Assembly (NCBI RefSeq): GCF_958405895.1
Contig: NZ_CATZAR010000008.1
DNA from: Ralstonia thomasii
GTDB lineage: Bacteria; Pseudomonadota; Gammaproteobacteria; Burkholderiales; Burkholderiaceae
DNA: 64,000 bases
Strand: one strand, 5' to 3'
The notes below the pieces were generated by a model. That model did no database searches, was not told the DNA's origin, and saw only the letters and a list, made by a program, of their open reading frames with translations. A program made the translations under genes and the position numbers. The first letter of the stretch is position 1, and each line of letters opens with the position of its first letter. Positions 44,688 through 53,669 of this stretch are shown piece by piece.

Positions 44688-44927
44688 TTACGCCTTGACG
44701 TGGGCGGTCGCGTAATCGATGGCTTGCTGCACCGTGGTGATCTTCTCGGCTTCTTCGTCCGGGATTTCCATACCGAACTCGTCTTCCAGAGCCATCACCA
44801 GCTCAACCGTATCGAGCGAATCCGCGCCCAGATCGTTCACGAACGACGATTCGTTCTTGATGTCTGCTTCGGCTACGCCGAGTTGCTCAGCAACGATCTT
44901 CTTAACGCGTGCGTCGATGTTGTCCAT
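44688..44927 (-). CDS. acpP: acyl carrier protein
   Basis: A 79-residue acidic four-helix protein carrying growing acyl chains on a phosphopantetheine attached to Ser37 in LGADSLDTVELVMALEDEF. Modified by AcpS, encoded further down the same strand. CCAGGG/GGAGGGTT provides a strong ribosome site. fabG-acpP are separated by 186 bp, long enough for a separate acpP promoter. Confidence 0.99.
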   Translation of the reverse strand: MDNIDARVKKIVAEQLGVAEADIKNESSFVNDLGADSLDTVELVMALEDEFGMEIPDEEAEKITTVQQAIDYATAHVKA

Positions 44928-45113
44928 TTAACCCTCCAGGGAAGTATTCGACAAAAAGTGCGCGCATTCTAGCAGGTTTGCGCGGTGAAAAACCGCTCCG
45001 GAATCCATGCAAAAAATGCGCCCAACATGATGCTAAAAGCCATTTAAATCAGCGATCGCACAGGATTCTGCGCATGCGCAAAGCCCCGCACACCCGCCGC
45101 CGGGACGGCTTCC

Positions 45114-45863
45114 TTATCCCATGTACATGCCGCCGTTGACGTGCAGCGTCGAGCCTGTAATGTAGCCCGCCGCCGGTGACGCCAGGAAGGCAACTGCGTT
45201 GGCGATATCCTCGGGCGCGCCCAGGCGGCCCAGCGGAATCTGCGCCTTCAGCGCAGTATGTTGCTCTTCCGACAGGACCTTGGTCATGTCGGTATCGATA
45301 AAGCCCGGGGCGATGCAGTTGACCGTGATGTTACGGCTACCGATCTCTCGTGCCAGCGCGCGGGCCATACCTTCCACACCAGCCTTGGCCGCGGCGTAGT
45401 TCGCCTGACCCGGGTTGCCGGCGGAGCCCACCACCGAAGTGATGTTGATGATTCGACCGCCGCGGGCCTTCATCATCGGGCGCAGTACGGCACGCGACAG
45501 GCGGAACACAGCAGAGAGGTTCGTATCGATGACCGACACCCATTCGTCGTCCTTCATGCGCATCGCCAGGTTGTCCTGAGTGATGCCGGCATTGTTGACG
45601 AGGATGTTCAGGCCACCGTACGTCTTGATGGTTTCGTCGATGACGGCCTCGCAGCGCGCGGCGTCATTCACGTTGAGCACCACGCCTGCACCCTTTACGC
45701 CGGCTTCGGCAAAGTAAGCCGTGATGGCTTGTGCTCCGGCTTCCGACGTGGCCGTACCGACCACCGTCGCACCCTGGCGTGCCAGTTCCAGCGCGATGGC
45801 ACGGCCGATGCCGCGCGAGGCACCGGTAACGAGCGCAACCTGATTGTTCAATGCTTGGGTCAT
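45114..45863 (-). CDS. fabG: 3-oxoacyl-ACP reductase
   Basis: A 249-residue short-chain dehydrogenase reducing beta-ketoacyl-ACP with NADPH. The cofactor motif is VALVTGASRGIGRAIA; the active triad is Ser-Tyr-Lys in ITSVVGSAGNPGQANYAAAK. NITVNCIAPGFIDTDMTKVL and the C-terminal ITGSTLHVNGGMYMG are characteristic of FabG. It follows fabD by 14 bp. Confidence 0.98.
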   Translation of the reverse strand: MTQALNNQVALVTGASRGIGRAIALELARQGATVVGTATSEAGAQAITAYFAEAGVKGAGVVLNVNDAARCEAVIDETIKTYGGLNILVNNAGITQDNLAMRMKDDEWVSVIDTNLSAVFRLSRAVLRPMMKARGGRIINITSVVGSAGNPGQANYAAAKAGVEGMARALAREIGSRNITVNCIAPGFIDTDMTKVLSEEQHTALKAQIPLGRLGAPEDIANAVAFLASPAAGYITGSTLHVNGGMYMG

Positions 45864-45877
45864 ACGAATCCCGTTGA

Positions 45878-46807
45878 TTATTTGAGTTGACCCAGCACGG
45901 CTTCCAGCGACGCCGGATCGAAGATCGCGTCACCGACGATCTCCCCATCGATACGCTTGACCAGACCGGCCAGCACCTTGCCCGGGCCGCATTCGACCAC
46001 GCGGGTAATGCCGTCACCCTTCATCTTCTGGATGGTCTCAACCCAGCGCACCGGCGATGCTGCCTGGCGCACCAGCGCATCCTTGATGGCCGCCGGGTCG
46101 CTCACGACAGCAACGTCCACGTTATTGATGACGGGGATCACCGGGGTGGTGACGGCCACGTTGGCGAGATACTCCCGCAGACGATCCGACGCCGGCTTGA
46201 GCAGCGACGAGTGAAACGGCGCCGACACCGGCAGCGGCAGCGCGCGCTTGGCACCCTTGGCCTTGGCGATTTCGCAAGCCTTCTCGACGGCCGCCTTGGC
46301 ACCGGCGATCACCACCTGGGCCGGCGCGTTGAAGTTCACGGCTTCGACGACGCCTGCGACCGAAGCTTCCGCGCATGCGGCGCGCACGTCATCGTCCGAC
46401 AGGCCGAGGATCGCAGCCATACCGCCCTCGCCCACCGGCACAGCTTCCTGCATCGCCTTGGCGCGGAAACGCACCAACGGTACAGCGTCTTGGAACGCGA
46501 TGGCGCCCGCGGCGACAAGCGCCGAATACTCGCCAAGGCTATGCCCAGCCACGACGGTCGGCGTCGGGCCGCCGGCAGCTTGCCATGCACGATAGACGGC
46601 AACTGCCGCCGTCAGCATGACGGGTTGCGTATTGGTCGTCAGGTTCAGCTCTTCAGCCGGGCCTTCGGCAATCAGCTTGCCGATGTCCTGGCCCAGCGCG
46701 TCGGACGCCTCGACCAGCGTAGCGGCCACGGCCGGATGATCGGCAAACGCATTGAGCATGCCGACCGATTGCGAACCCTGGCCGGGGAAGACGAAAGCGA
46801 ATGTCAT
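45878..46807 (-). CDS. fabD: malonyl-CoA:ACP transacylase
   Basis: A 309-residue acyltransferase loading malonate onto ACP. TFAFVFPGQGSQSVGML opens the protein, the active Ser90 is in VVAGHSLGEYSALVAAGAI, the Arg region is PLVRFRAKAMQEAVP and the His is in VSAPFHSSLLKPA. The ATG chosen starts at the conserved N-terminus; 20 further codons upstream would overlap the gap to fabH without similarity. Confidence 0.97.
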   Translation of the reverse strand: MTFAFVFPGQGSQSVGMLNAFADHPAVAATLVEASDALGQDIGKLIAEGPAEELNLTTNTQPVMLTAAVAVYRAWQAAGGPTPTVVAGHSLGEYSALVAAGAIAFQDAVPLVRFRAKAMQEAVPVGEGGMAAILGLSDDDVRAACAEASVAGVVEAVNFNAPAQVVIAGAKAAVEKACEIAKAKGAKRALPLPVSAPFHSSLLKPASDRLREYLANVAVTTPVIPVINNVDVAVVSDPAAIKDALVRQAASPVRWVETIQKMKGDGITRVVECGPGKVLAGLVKRIDGEIVGDAIFDPASLEAVLGQLK

Positions 46808-46839
46808 GGCTCGTATTGTTCGTTCTGGAAATTCGTCAA

Positions 46840-47820
46840 TCAGAAGCGCAGCAGCGCGGCGCCCCATGTGAAGCCGCCGCCCACGCCCTCGAGCATCACA
46901 TGCTGGCCGCGCTGGATGCGACCGTCGCGCACAGCAACATCGAGCGCCAGGGGAATCGAGGCAGCCGACGTGTTGCCATGCTCATCGACGGTCACGATCA
47001 GGCGCTCGTTCGAGAGGCCCAGCTTCTTGGTCGTGCCCTGCATGATGCGGATGTTCGCCTGGTGCGGGATCAACCAGTCGACTTGCGAGGCATCGAGTTC
47101 CGCCGCTGCCAGTGCTTCACGGGCAACCTTGTCGAGCACCGTGACGGCCAGCTTGAAGACAGCCTGACCATCCATGTACAGGAAGGCGCTGCCCTGGATT
47201 GCACCCGCGGCCACGTTGCCCGGCACGCACAGGATGTTGGCGTGGCTGCCGTCAGCATGGAGCGCAGTCGACAGGATGCCCGGCTCGTCAGAAGCCTGCA
47301 GCACCACGGCGCCAGCGCCATCGCCAAACAGGACACAAGTGGTGCGATCGCTGAAATCGATGATGCGCGAGAAGACCTCGGAGCCAATCACCAGCACGTT
47401 GCGATAGGCACCCGAGCGGATAAATTTGTCGGCGGTTGCCAGCGCGTAGACGAAGCCGGAACACACGGCCTGCACGTCGAACGCGGCGCACCCGTTGGTG
47501 ATGCCGAGCTTTTGCTGCACCAGGCACGCCGTGCTCGGGAACACGAAATCCGGCGTGGACGTCGCCACCAGGATCAGGTCGAGTTCGGAGCGATCGATGC
47601 CGGCGGCTTCGATCGCGCGCTCGGCCGCCCTTACGGCGAGGTCGCTGCACGTGACATCCGGCTCGGCGAAATGACGCGCCCGAATGCCGCTGCGCGAGAC
47701 GATCCATTCGTCGCTCGTCTCGATACCCTTCTCGGCCAACTGGGCCGCCAGTTCGTCATTGGTGACCCGCTTGGGCGGCAGGTAGCTGCCCGTACCGATG
47801 ATCCTTGCGAAACGTGTCAT
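46840..47820 (-). CDS. fabH: beta-ketoacyl-ACP synthase III
   Basis: A 326-residue enzyme starting fatty acid synthesis from acetyl-CoA and malonyl-ACP. The start MTRFARIIGTGSYLPPKRVT is standard. The catalytic Cys (near residue 120) is in FDVQAVCSGFVYALATADKF, His in WLIPHQANIRIMQGTTKKLG, Asn in EHGNTSAASIPLALDVAV. It lies 37 bp after plsX. The ribosome site is weak. Confidence 0.97.
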   Translation of the reverse strand: MTRFARIIGTGSYLPPKRVTNDELAAQLAEKGIETSDEWIVSRSGIRARHFAEPDVTCSDLAVRAAERAIEAAGIDRSELDLILVATSTPDFVFPSTACLVQQKLGITNGCAAFDVQAVCSGFVYALATADKFIRSGAYRNVLVIGSEVFSRIIDFSDRTTCVLFGDGAGAVVLQASDEPGILSTALHADGSHANILCVPGNVAAGAIQGSAFLYMDGQAVFKLAVTVLDKVAREALAAAELDASQVDWLIPHQANIRIMQGTTKKLGLSNERLIVTVDEHGNTSAASIPLALDVAVRDGRIQRGQHVMLEGVGGGFTWGAALLRF

Positions 47821-47857
47821 GTGCGGTGGGGTGAAATCTGACTCGGAGGCGACGCGT

Positions 47858-48919
47858 TCAAGCAGCGTCGGCGGCCGGAGCGGAAGTGGAGACCGGCGCA
47901 GCGCCCGCTGCGTCATGGTGCGATTCGAACGCCTGCGCAATGCGGGCGATCACGCCGTTGGCCGCGGCGTCGTAGGCACGCTTGATGGCCCATTCGAACG
48001 CGTAGGCGTCGGCCGAGCCGTGACTCTTGATGACCAGCCCACGCAGACCGAGCAGCGCGGCGCCATTGTAGCGCCGATGATCAACGCGCCGTTTGAAACG
48101 CGTCAGCACCGGCAGCGCCACGACAGCGAGCAACTTGGTGAACCACGAGCGGCTGAATTCCTGGCGCAGCATCTCACCGATCATCTTGGCCAGTCCTTCG
48201 GTGCTCTTGAGCGCCACGTTGCCGACAAAGCCGTCGCAGACAACGATGTCGGTCGTGCCCTTGAAGATGTCGTTGCCTTCAACGTTGCCGAAGAAGTTGA
48301 GATCGGAGGCGCGCAGCAGCTCACCGGCCTGCTTAACGACCTCGTTGCCCTTGATGACTTCTTCGCCAATGTTGAGCAGACCGACCGTTGGACGCGGCTT
48401 CTGCTCGACCACCGACACCATCGCCGAGGCCATCTGCGCAAACTGCAGCAGGTGCTCGGGCTCGCAGTCGGCGTTGGCACCAAGATCCAGCACGGTCGTG
48501 CCGGCACCTTTCTCGTTCGGGATGGCGGTGGCAATTGCCGGGCGGTCAATGCCGTCCAGCGTCTTGAGAACGTAACGCGACACGGCCATCAACGCGCCGG
48601 TGTTGCCGGCGGAAACGCACGCCTGAGCGGCGCCTTCCTTGAGTTGATTGATGGCCACGCGCATTGAAGAATCTTTCTTCTTACGCAGCGCGACCTCGAC
48701 CGGATCGTCCATCGACACCACCTCGGAGGCGGGGACGACGTGGACGCGCGGGTTCGCGGTGGCGTGAAGTCGCTTGAGCTGCGCCGCGATGGCATCGGGC
48801 TGCCCGACGAGCAGCATTTCGACGTCTTCGTGTACGGCGAGAAAATGGATCGCTGCAGGGATTGTCACGCCAACGCCGTGATCGCCACCCATGCAGTCGA
48901 TGGCAAGCTTGATGGTCAT
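47858..48919 (-). CDS. plsX: phosphate acyltransferase PlsX
   Basis: A 353-residue enzyme forming acyl-phosphate from acyl-ACP for phospholipid synthesis, linking fatty acid and membrane lipid pathways. IKLAIDCMGGDHGVGVTIPA, ASEVVSMDDPVEVALRKKKD, SAGNTGALMAVSRYVLKTL and NYGAALLGLRGLVIKSHG-like text (here YNGAALLGLRGLVIKSHGSA) are family marks. The C-terminus carries an alanine-rich tail. It is first gene of the fab cluster, separated from rpmF by a terminator. Confidence 0.97.
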   Translation of the reverse strand: MTIKLAIDCMGGDHGVGVTIPAAIHFLAVHEDVEMLLVGQPDAIAAQLKRLHATANPRVHVVPASEVVSMDDPVEVALRKKKDSSMRVAINQLKEGAAQACVSAGNTGALMAVSRYVLKTLDGIDRPAIATAIPNEKGAGTTVLDLGANADCEPEHLLQFAQMASAMVSVVEQKPRPTVGLLNIGEEVIKGNEVVKQAGELLRASDLNFFGNVEGNDIFKGTTDIVVCDGFVGNVALKSTEGLAKMIGEMLRQEFSRSWFTKLLAVVALPVLTRFKRRVDHRRYNGAALLGLRGLVIKSHGSADAYAFEWAIKRAYDAAANGVIARIAQAFESHHDAAGAAPVSTSAPAADAA

Positions 48920-49011
48920 GCGAGTCTGAGTTGCGGTTTCACGTGCGGCTCCGGCCGTTGGCGCGCGTATGGTACACAAACCCGTACACGCATAGCCGAA
49001 TTTCACTCAAC

Positions 49012-49042
49012 AAAAAAGCGGCAAATTGGCTTGCCGCTTTTT
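49012..49042 (-). terminator. terminator between rpmF and plsX
   Basis: AAAGCGGCAA and TTGCCGCTTT pair around ATTGGC with T runs on both sides. On minus it ends the rpmF transcript before plsX, which then needs its own promoter in 48920-49011. Two GTACAC repeats 12 bp apart lie there (48972 and 48984). Confidence 0.85.
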
Positions 49043-49109
49043 CGCTTGCATCATGAACCTGTGCGTTCAGACCAACCCAACACGCTTGCCAGAAAACTGG
49101 CAAAACGCA

Positions 49110-49289
49110 TCAGTCGTTCTTGGTCTTCACAACCTTGCGGCCACGATAGTAGCCGTTCGGGCTCACGTGGTGACGCAGGTGCACTTCGCCGGTGGTCGGC
49201 TCGACAGCGATCGGGGCCGTCGTCAGGAAATCGTGCGAACGATGCATGCCGCGCTTGGACGGCGACTTCTTGTTTTGTTGAACAGCCAT
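49110..49289 (-). CDS. rpmF: 50S ribosomal protein L32
   Basis: A 59-residue ribosomal protein starting MAVQQNKKSPSKRGMHRSHD and ending VSPNGYYRGRKVVKTKND, the typical L32. The Cys zinc pairs found in some L32 are replaced here. TAGGAGT sets the start. It follows the YceD-like gene, the usual partner, by 115 bp. Confidence 0.97.
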   Translation of the reverse strand: MAVQQNKKSPSKRGMHRSHDFLTTAPIAVEPTTGEVHLRHHVSPNGYYRGRKVVKTKND

Positions 49290-49404
49290 GACTGACTCCT
49301 AAGCAATTTGATCGATTTTATCACATCACACGGAGCCGGAGCGTAGCCATTCCGGTAGGCGTGTGAAACGTACTGCCATCAGCGCGCACAATATCCGCGC
49401 ACGC

Positions 49405-49941
49405 CTAATGTTTGGTCTTAAGGTTGGCCAGCACCGCGAACGGCGACGGCTTCTTTTCAGCTTCAGTCTCTTCCGGCAACATCTCATCCGGGCAGACTGC
49501 ATGACGCGGCGACACCGGCAACGCCAGCAACAGCTCATCTTCGATCTGCGTGATCAGATCGAAGCTGCGCGAGCCAACGATGACATCAGCCTCATCGTCA
49601 TCCAGCGGGGCGGCATCGGCATCGGCTTCCGAGCGCACGACTTCCAGACGCGCGCGCACCGGCAGAGGCTGCTCGTAAGCTTTGAGGCACCGCTGACATT
49701 GCAGCCAGATGGCGCCATCCACTTCCAGATCCACGAAGAGCCGCTGACGCGGCAACTGGCCGGCGGTGGCCTCCTCGCGCGCCACACCCTGCAGCTGCCA
49801 ACGAAATTGCGTGTTGGCGTCAGCCGGGGCGTCGACGGCTTGCTCGGACAGCAGACGAGGCGTATCGGTCAGATAGACCGTGCCGCTTGCCGGCTCACCC
49901 GCGCGAATGAACGCGAAAAGATCGAATGCACGAAAATCCAC
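49405..49941 (-). CDS. yceD: DUF177/YceD family protein
   Basis: A 178-residue protein upstream of rpmF, as in most bacteria, with DFRAFDLFAFIRAGEPASGT, a Cys pair in IWLQCQRCLKAYEQPLPVR, an acidic stretch LDDDEADVIVGSRSFDLITQ and IEDELLLALPVSPRHAVC. YceD has a role in 23S rRNA accumulation in some species. Function here is by family and position only. It is divergent from the maf gene with a 193-bp gap. Confidence 0.9.
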   Translation of the reverse strand: MDFRAFDLFAFIRAGEPASGTVYLTDTPRLLSEQAVDAPADANTQFRWQLQGVAREEATAGQLPRQRLFVDLEVDGAIWLQCQRCLKAYEQPLPVRARLEVVRSEADADAAPLDDDEADVIVGSRSFDLITQIEDELLLALPVSPRHAVCPDEMLPEETEAEKKPSPFAVLANLKTKH

Positions 49942-50134
49942 GAATCGAACCCACTAAACGCGTTGCTGTTGATGCGCGAACCGGATGGACCCGCCTTGCA
50001 GCGCCTGACACCTTGCGCCTGGGCGCACGGTTTGCGACACTGCGCGGCCAAACCGCGAAACGCGGGATTATAGCGGGCAGAAACCTGTGGCGTCAAAAGG
50101 TTTTGCTCAAAATCCACTGCATCTTCAAGCACTT

Positions 50135-50731
50135 ATGACTTCTGCATCGCGTCCGCCACTGATTCTTGCCTCCAGCTCGCCATATCGGCGGGAATTGCTG
50201 GAACGCCTGCGCCTGCCGTTTGAGATCGTGGTACCGGACATTGACGAGACCCCCGCCCCGGACGAGTCGCCCGACCAGACCGCTCTGCGCCTGGCTCGGC
50301 AGAAGGCAGAGAAGGTCGCAGCAGGCCATCCCGGCGCGCTGGTGATCGGCTCCGATCAGGTCGCCACACTGGACGGCAAGCAGGTCGGCAAACCGGGCGA
50401 CCACCCCCGCGCACTGGCGCAACTGCACTGGATGCGTGGACGCACCGTCACATTTCACTCCGCGCTGTGCCTGTACGACGGCCGGACAGGGCGACACCAG
50501 AGCGAGGACATCCGCACGCTGGCCACCTTCCGCGACCTTTCCGATGAAGAATTGGACGCCTATCTGCATCTGGAACACCCGTACGACGTTGCCGGGAGCG
50601 CCAAATCGGAAGGCCTGGGCATCGCCCTGCTCGAACGCGTGGAGTCGTCGGACCCGACCGCGCTGGTGGGTCTGCCGCTGATCGCGCTGACCAGCATGCT
50701 GCGCAACGTTCACTACCCCCTCTTCGCCTGA
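50135..50731 (+). CDS. Maf/YceF-type nucleotide pyrophosphatase
   Basis: A 198-residue house-cleaning nucleotide pyrophosphatase of the Maf family; the YceF subgroup prefers 7-methyl-GTP. LILASSSPYRRELLERLRLP opens the protein; LVIGSDQVATLDGKQVGKPG and PYDVAGSAKSEGLGIALLER complete the active site. The start fits family length; an in-frame ATG 16 codons earlier is unlikely. It is 3 bp ahead of the next gene. Confidence 0.92.
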   Translation: MTSASRPPLILASSSPYRRELLERLRLPFEIVVPDIDETPAPDESPDQTALRLARQKAEKVAAGHPGALVIGSDQVATLDGKQVGKPGDHPRALAQLHWMRGRTVTFHSALCLYDGRTGRHQSEDIRTLATFRDLSDEELDAYLHLEHPYDVAGSAKSEGLGIALLERVESSDPTALVGLPLIALTSMLRNVHYPLFA

Positions 50732-50734
50732 ACC

Positions 50735-51466
50735 ATGGCCGGTACGCTTTATCTCATTCCGAATACGCTGGGCTCGCGCGATGCGGCCGACCCGCTGCCT
50801 GACGTAATTCCTGCCGGCGTGCAGCAGATCACTGCGCGACTCGATTACTTTGTCGCCGAGCACGCCAAGACCGCACGCGCGTTGCTGAAAAAGCTGGCCG
50901 AGACCACGCCGCTGGCGCATCCACTGCAGGAAATCACCATCCGCGAGCTGAACGTCAAAACGCCGGAATCGGAACTGGAAGCGCTGCTGGCGCCAGTGCT
51001 TGCCGGCCAGGACGCGGGACTGATGTCGGAAGCCGGGGTGCCGGCGGTGGCCGATCCGGGCGCAAATCTCGTGCGTCTCGCGCACCGACGTGGCGTGCGC
51101 GTAAAGCCGCTGGTGGGACCGAGTTCGATTCTGCTGGCGGTGATGGCATCCGGCTTGAACGGCCAGAGCTTTGCATTCAACGGCTATCTGCCGGTCGATG
51201 CGGCCGAGCGCAAGACAAAGCTGCGCACACTGGAACAGCTTTCACGCTCAGTCGCCCAAACGCAGGTATTCATTGAAACGCCCTACCGCAATGGCGCGTT
51301 GCTCGAAGCCATTCAGGCCGGCTGCGCGCCGAGTACGCTGCTGTCGATTGCAGTGGACCTGACACTGCCCAGCGAGCAGGTTGTCACGTTGCCCGTGAGC
51401 GACTGGCGCGCCGACCGCATGAACCTGCACAAGCGGCCGGCGATTTTCTCGCTGCTAGCGCGATAG
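50735..51466 (+). CDS. SAM-dependent tetrapyrrole-methylase-fold enzyme (RsmI-like)
   Basis: A 243-residue protein with the fold of RsmI, the 16S rRNA C1402 2'-O-methyltransferase. GLMSEAGVPAVADPGANLV and PLVGPSSILLAVMASGLNGQ match RsmI landmarks, but the N-terminus (GTLYLIPNTLGSRDAADPLP) and ends differ, and the pattern is that of the RsmI paralogue often found beside maf. Exact substrate uncertain. It runs convergent with the S49 peptidase gene (16-bp gap). Confidence 0.82.
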   Translation: MAGTLYLIPNTLGSRDAADPLPDVIPAGVQQITARLDYFVAEHAKTARALLKKLAETTPLAHPLQEITIRELNVKTPESELEALLAPVLAGQDAGLMSEAGVPAVADPGANLVRLAHRRGVRVKPLVGPSSILLAVMASGLNGQSFAFNGYLPVDAAERKTKLRTLEQLSRSVAQTQVFIETPYRNGALLEAIQAGCAPSTLLSIAVDLTLPSEQVVTLPVSDWRADRMNLHKRPAIFSLLAR

Positions 51467-51482
51467 CGCGCCTCCGCCCCTT

Positions 51483-52577
51483 CTACTCCTTCATCAGCAG
51501 CTTGAGCTGGCCCGTAGTGGCCAGCGCCTTGACTGCGCCCGCGCCCATCGCCGTGCCGAGCTTGCGTGCCACGCGCGAGGCGAAGTTTTCCTTGACGGTG
51601 TAGTCCACCACGTCCGGCGCCTTGATGACGCTGCGCGCGACAAGGTCCGAACTGCCGATCGCGTCGGCCAGGCCCAGATCCACCGCCTTGGCGCCCGTCC
51701 AGAACAAACCAGTGAACAGCGTGGGATCGTCCTTCAGACGGTTGCCGCGGCCCTGCTTGACCACGTCGATGAACTGCTGATGCACCTGGTCCAGCATCTC
51801 CTGCGCATACTGTTTCTGCTGGGGCGACACGGGTGAGAACGGATCGAGCATTCCCTTGTTCGAACCGGCGGTGAGCAGGCGGCGCTCCACGCCCACTTTG
51901 TCCATCAGACCAGTAAAGCCGAAGCCGTCCATCAGCACGCCGATGGAACCGACGATGCTTGCCTTGTCGACGTAAATCCTGTCAGCAGCGGCAGCCACGT
52001 AGTAACCGCCTGACGCGCACATTTCTTCCACGACGACGTACAGCGGAATCTTCTTGTATTTGGCGCGAAGACGGCGGATTTCATCGTTGATCATGCCCGC
52101 CTGCACCGGCGAGCCGCCCGGCGAATTGATCTTCAGGATCACACCGACGGTGTTGTCATCTGCAAACGCGGCCTGCAAGGATGCGTTGATGTTTTCGGCG
52201 CTGGCGTTTGTGTTCGCCGCAATTTCGCCCTCCAGCGTGACAATCGCTGTGTGGCGGCCCGTGCTGACGGTTTCGCCCTCCAAGCTGGCGAACGCATAAA
52301 TAAGCACTCCGATCAGGCCCAGAGCCACGAAGCGGAAAAAGATGCGCCAGCGGCGCGCGGCGCGCTGCTCACGGACCGTTGCCATCAGTACTTTTTCGAG
52401 TACCTCACGCTCCCAGCCGCCGGCCGGCGCAGAAGCTGCCGATGCCGATGCGGGCGGGTTACGCAATTCAGCTTCAAGCGGATGATCCGCATGCTGTGTG
52501 ACTTCCAGCGCTTCTGGTTTGCCTGCACCCTCGTTGGGGGCGTCGTCGGGCCCTTTCGGCGGAATCGAGTCAGTCAT
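51483..52577 (-). CDS. S49-family signal peptide peptidase (SppA/SohB-like)
   Basis: A 364-residue membrane-anchored serine protease degrading cleaved signal peptides. A long cytoplasmic tail of about 90 residues precedes one helix (IFFRFVALGLIGVLIYAFA). The catalytic Ser is in VVVEEMCASGGYYVAAAADR and the Lys region follows IYVDKASIVGSIGVLMDG. SPGGSPVQAGMINDEI is the family's substrate-binding loop. It starts after a gap of 38 bp from the Rieske gene on the same strand. Confidence 0.92.
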   Translation of the reverse strand: MTDSIPPKGPDDAPNEGAGKPEALEVTQHADHPLEAELRNPPASASAASAPAGGWEREVLEKVLMATVREQRAARRWRIFFRFVALGLIGVLIYAFASLEGETVSTGRHTAIVTLEGEIAANTNASAENINASLQAAFADDNTVGVILKINSPGGSPVQAGMINDEIRRLRAKYKKIPLYVVVEEMCASGGYYVAAAADRIYVDKASIVGSIGVLMDGFGFTGLMDKVGVERRLLTAGSNKGMLDPFSPVSPQQKQYAQEMLDQVHQQFIDVVKQGRGNRLKDDPTLFTGLFWTGAKAVDLGLADAIGSSDLVARSVIKAPDVVDYTVKENFASRVARKLGTAMGAGAVKALATTGQLKLLMKE

Positions 52578-52615
52578 AGACAAGGAGAAAACGATCGAGA
52601 AGAAAAACTGCGCTA

Positions 52616-53017
52616 CTAGGCAGAAGGAGTTGGTTCGGGCGCGGACACGGGCGCCCGGAATAGCGTATCCGGCTGCCACCAGACTGCGCCGTCGCGCTCG
52701 GCAACCTCAAGCTTGGACAAATGCGAACCCCGGCACGGCCCGCCGACGCACCGGCCAGTATCCGGCTCGTAAATGGCACCATGCGTCGCGCACATCAGAT
52801 ACAGACCGGAGCTTTCGAAAAACTGGCCTTCCTGCCAGTCCATTTCCATCGGCACGTGCGCGCACTGGTTCAAATAGCCATGCACCCCGCCAGCGTAACG
52901 GACGACAAACGCGCTGACGAGCCGACCGCGCACGTCCACCTGAAACCGGACACCCAGACCGCCGTCTTCCAGCGCAGCGCTTTCGCATACACGAACCGGC
53001 TCCGCCATGTCAGGCAT
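52616..53017 (-). CDS. Rieske [2Fe-2S] ferredoxin-like protein
   Basis: A 133-residue soluble Rieske-fold protein. Cluster ligands are the CxH box NQCAHVPMEMDW and the CxxH box LMCATHGAIYEPDTGRC, followed by GGPCRGSHLSKLEV. The start is uncertain: the first ATG overlaps the preceding phosphatase gene by 8 nt, while another lies three codons in. Its electron partner is unknown; it is likely co-transcribed with the HAD phosphatase and rluC upstream. Confidence 0.88.
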   Translation of the reverse strand: MPDMAEPVRVCESAALEDGGLGVRFQVDVRGRLVSAFVVRYAGGVHGYLNQCAHVPMEMDWQEGQFFESSGLYLMCATHGAIYEPDTGRCVGGPCRGSHLSKLEVAERDGAVWWQPDTLFRAPVSAPEPTPSA

Positions 53018-53669
53018 GTTGCGTCAGCCAATTGTGCAGATCGGGAACCGACTTGGCGCTATACAGCGGCGTAAGCGAATCCAGCACATCGGCAGGATGC
53101 GCCCCGTATGTGACGGCCACGCCGGCGGCGCCTGCATTGGCGGCCATTTGCAGATCGTGCGTCGTGTCGCCGATCATCACGGTGCGCTCGACCTCCATGC
53201 CGAGATCGCGCGTGAGTTCGAGCAGCATGGCGGGGTGCGGCTTAGAGAACGTCTCATCGGCGCAACGCGTGTTGTCGAACACGCCCGTCAGATTTGTCGC
53301 CTCCATCGCACGTTGCAGGCCCACGCGGGACTTGCCCGTCGCCACAGCCAGCAGATAGTTCTGGCGGCGCAGTGCTTCCAGCATTTCTCGCACGCCCGGA
53401 AACAGGACGAGATGCGCATCACGGCTGAGGTAATGGAAACGATACCGGTCCGCCAGCTTGCCGTAGTCGGCGGGATCAAGCGTCGGGACGGCATATTCGA
53501 GCGCATCCCGCAGGCCCAGGCCAATCACGTGGCTCGCCCGTGCATCGTCGGGCACCGGCAGGTCAAGATCCCGGCATGCGAGCTGGATCGACCGGGTGAT
53601 GGCCGACGTCGAATCCATCAACGTGCCATCCCAATCGAAGACGATCAGATCAAAGCGCTGCTGCGGCAT
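53010..53669 (-). CDS. HAD-superfamily phosphatase (Gph-like)
   Basis: A 219-residue haloacid-dehalogenase phosphatase resembling phosphoglycolate phosphatase. Motif I is IVFDWDGTLMDSTSA with the nucleophile Asp, motif II is VATGKSRVGLQ (Thr), motif III Lys is in FSKPHPAML and motif IV is MIGDTTHDLQMA. Its ATG overlaps the rluC end by 20 nt. In many betaproteobacteria a HAD enzyme follows rluC. Substrate not resolved. Confidence 0.9.
   Translation of the reverse strand: MPQQRFDLIVFDWDGTLMDSTSAITRSIQLACRDLDLPVPDDARASHVIGLGLRDALEYAVPTLDPADYGKLADRYRFHYLSRDAHLVLFPGVREMLEALRRQNYLLAVATGKSRVGLQRAMEATNLTGVFDNTRCADETFSKPHPAMLLELTRDLGMEVERTVMIGDTTHDLQMAANAGAAGVAVTYGAHPADVLDSLTPLYSAKSVPDLHNWLTQHA

Noticed and set aside
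44928..45113. Possible terminator in the fabG-acpP gap
   Set aside because: GC-rich inverted stretches are present but no stem with a T-run in the right direction, so not called.
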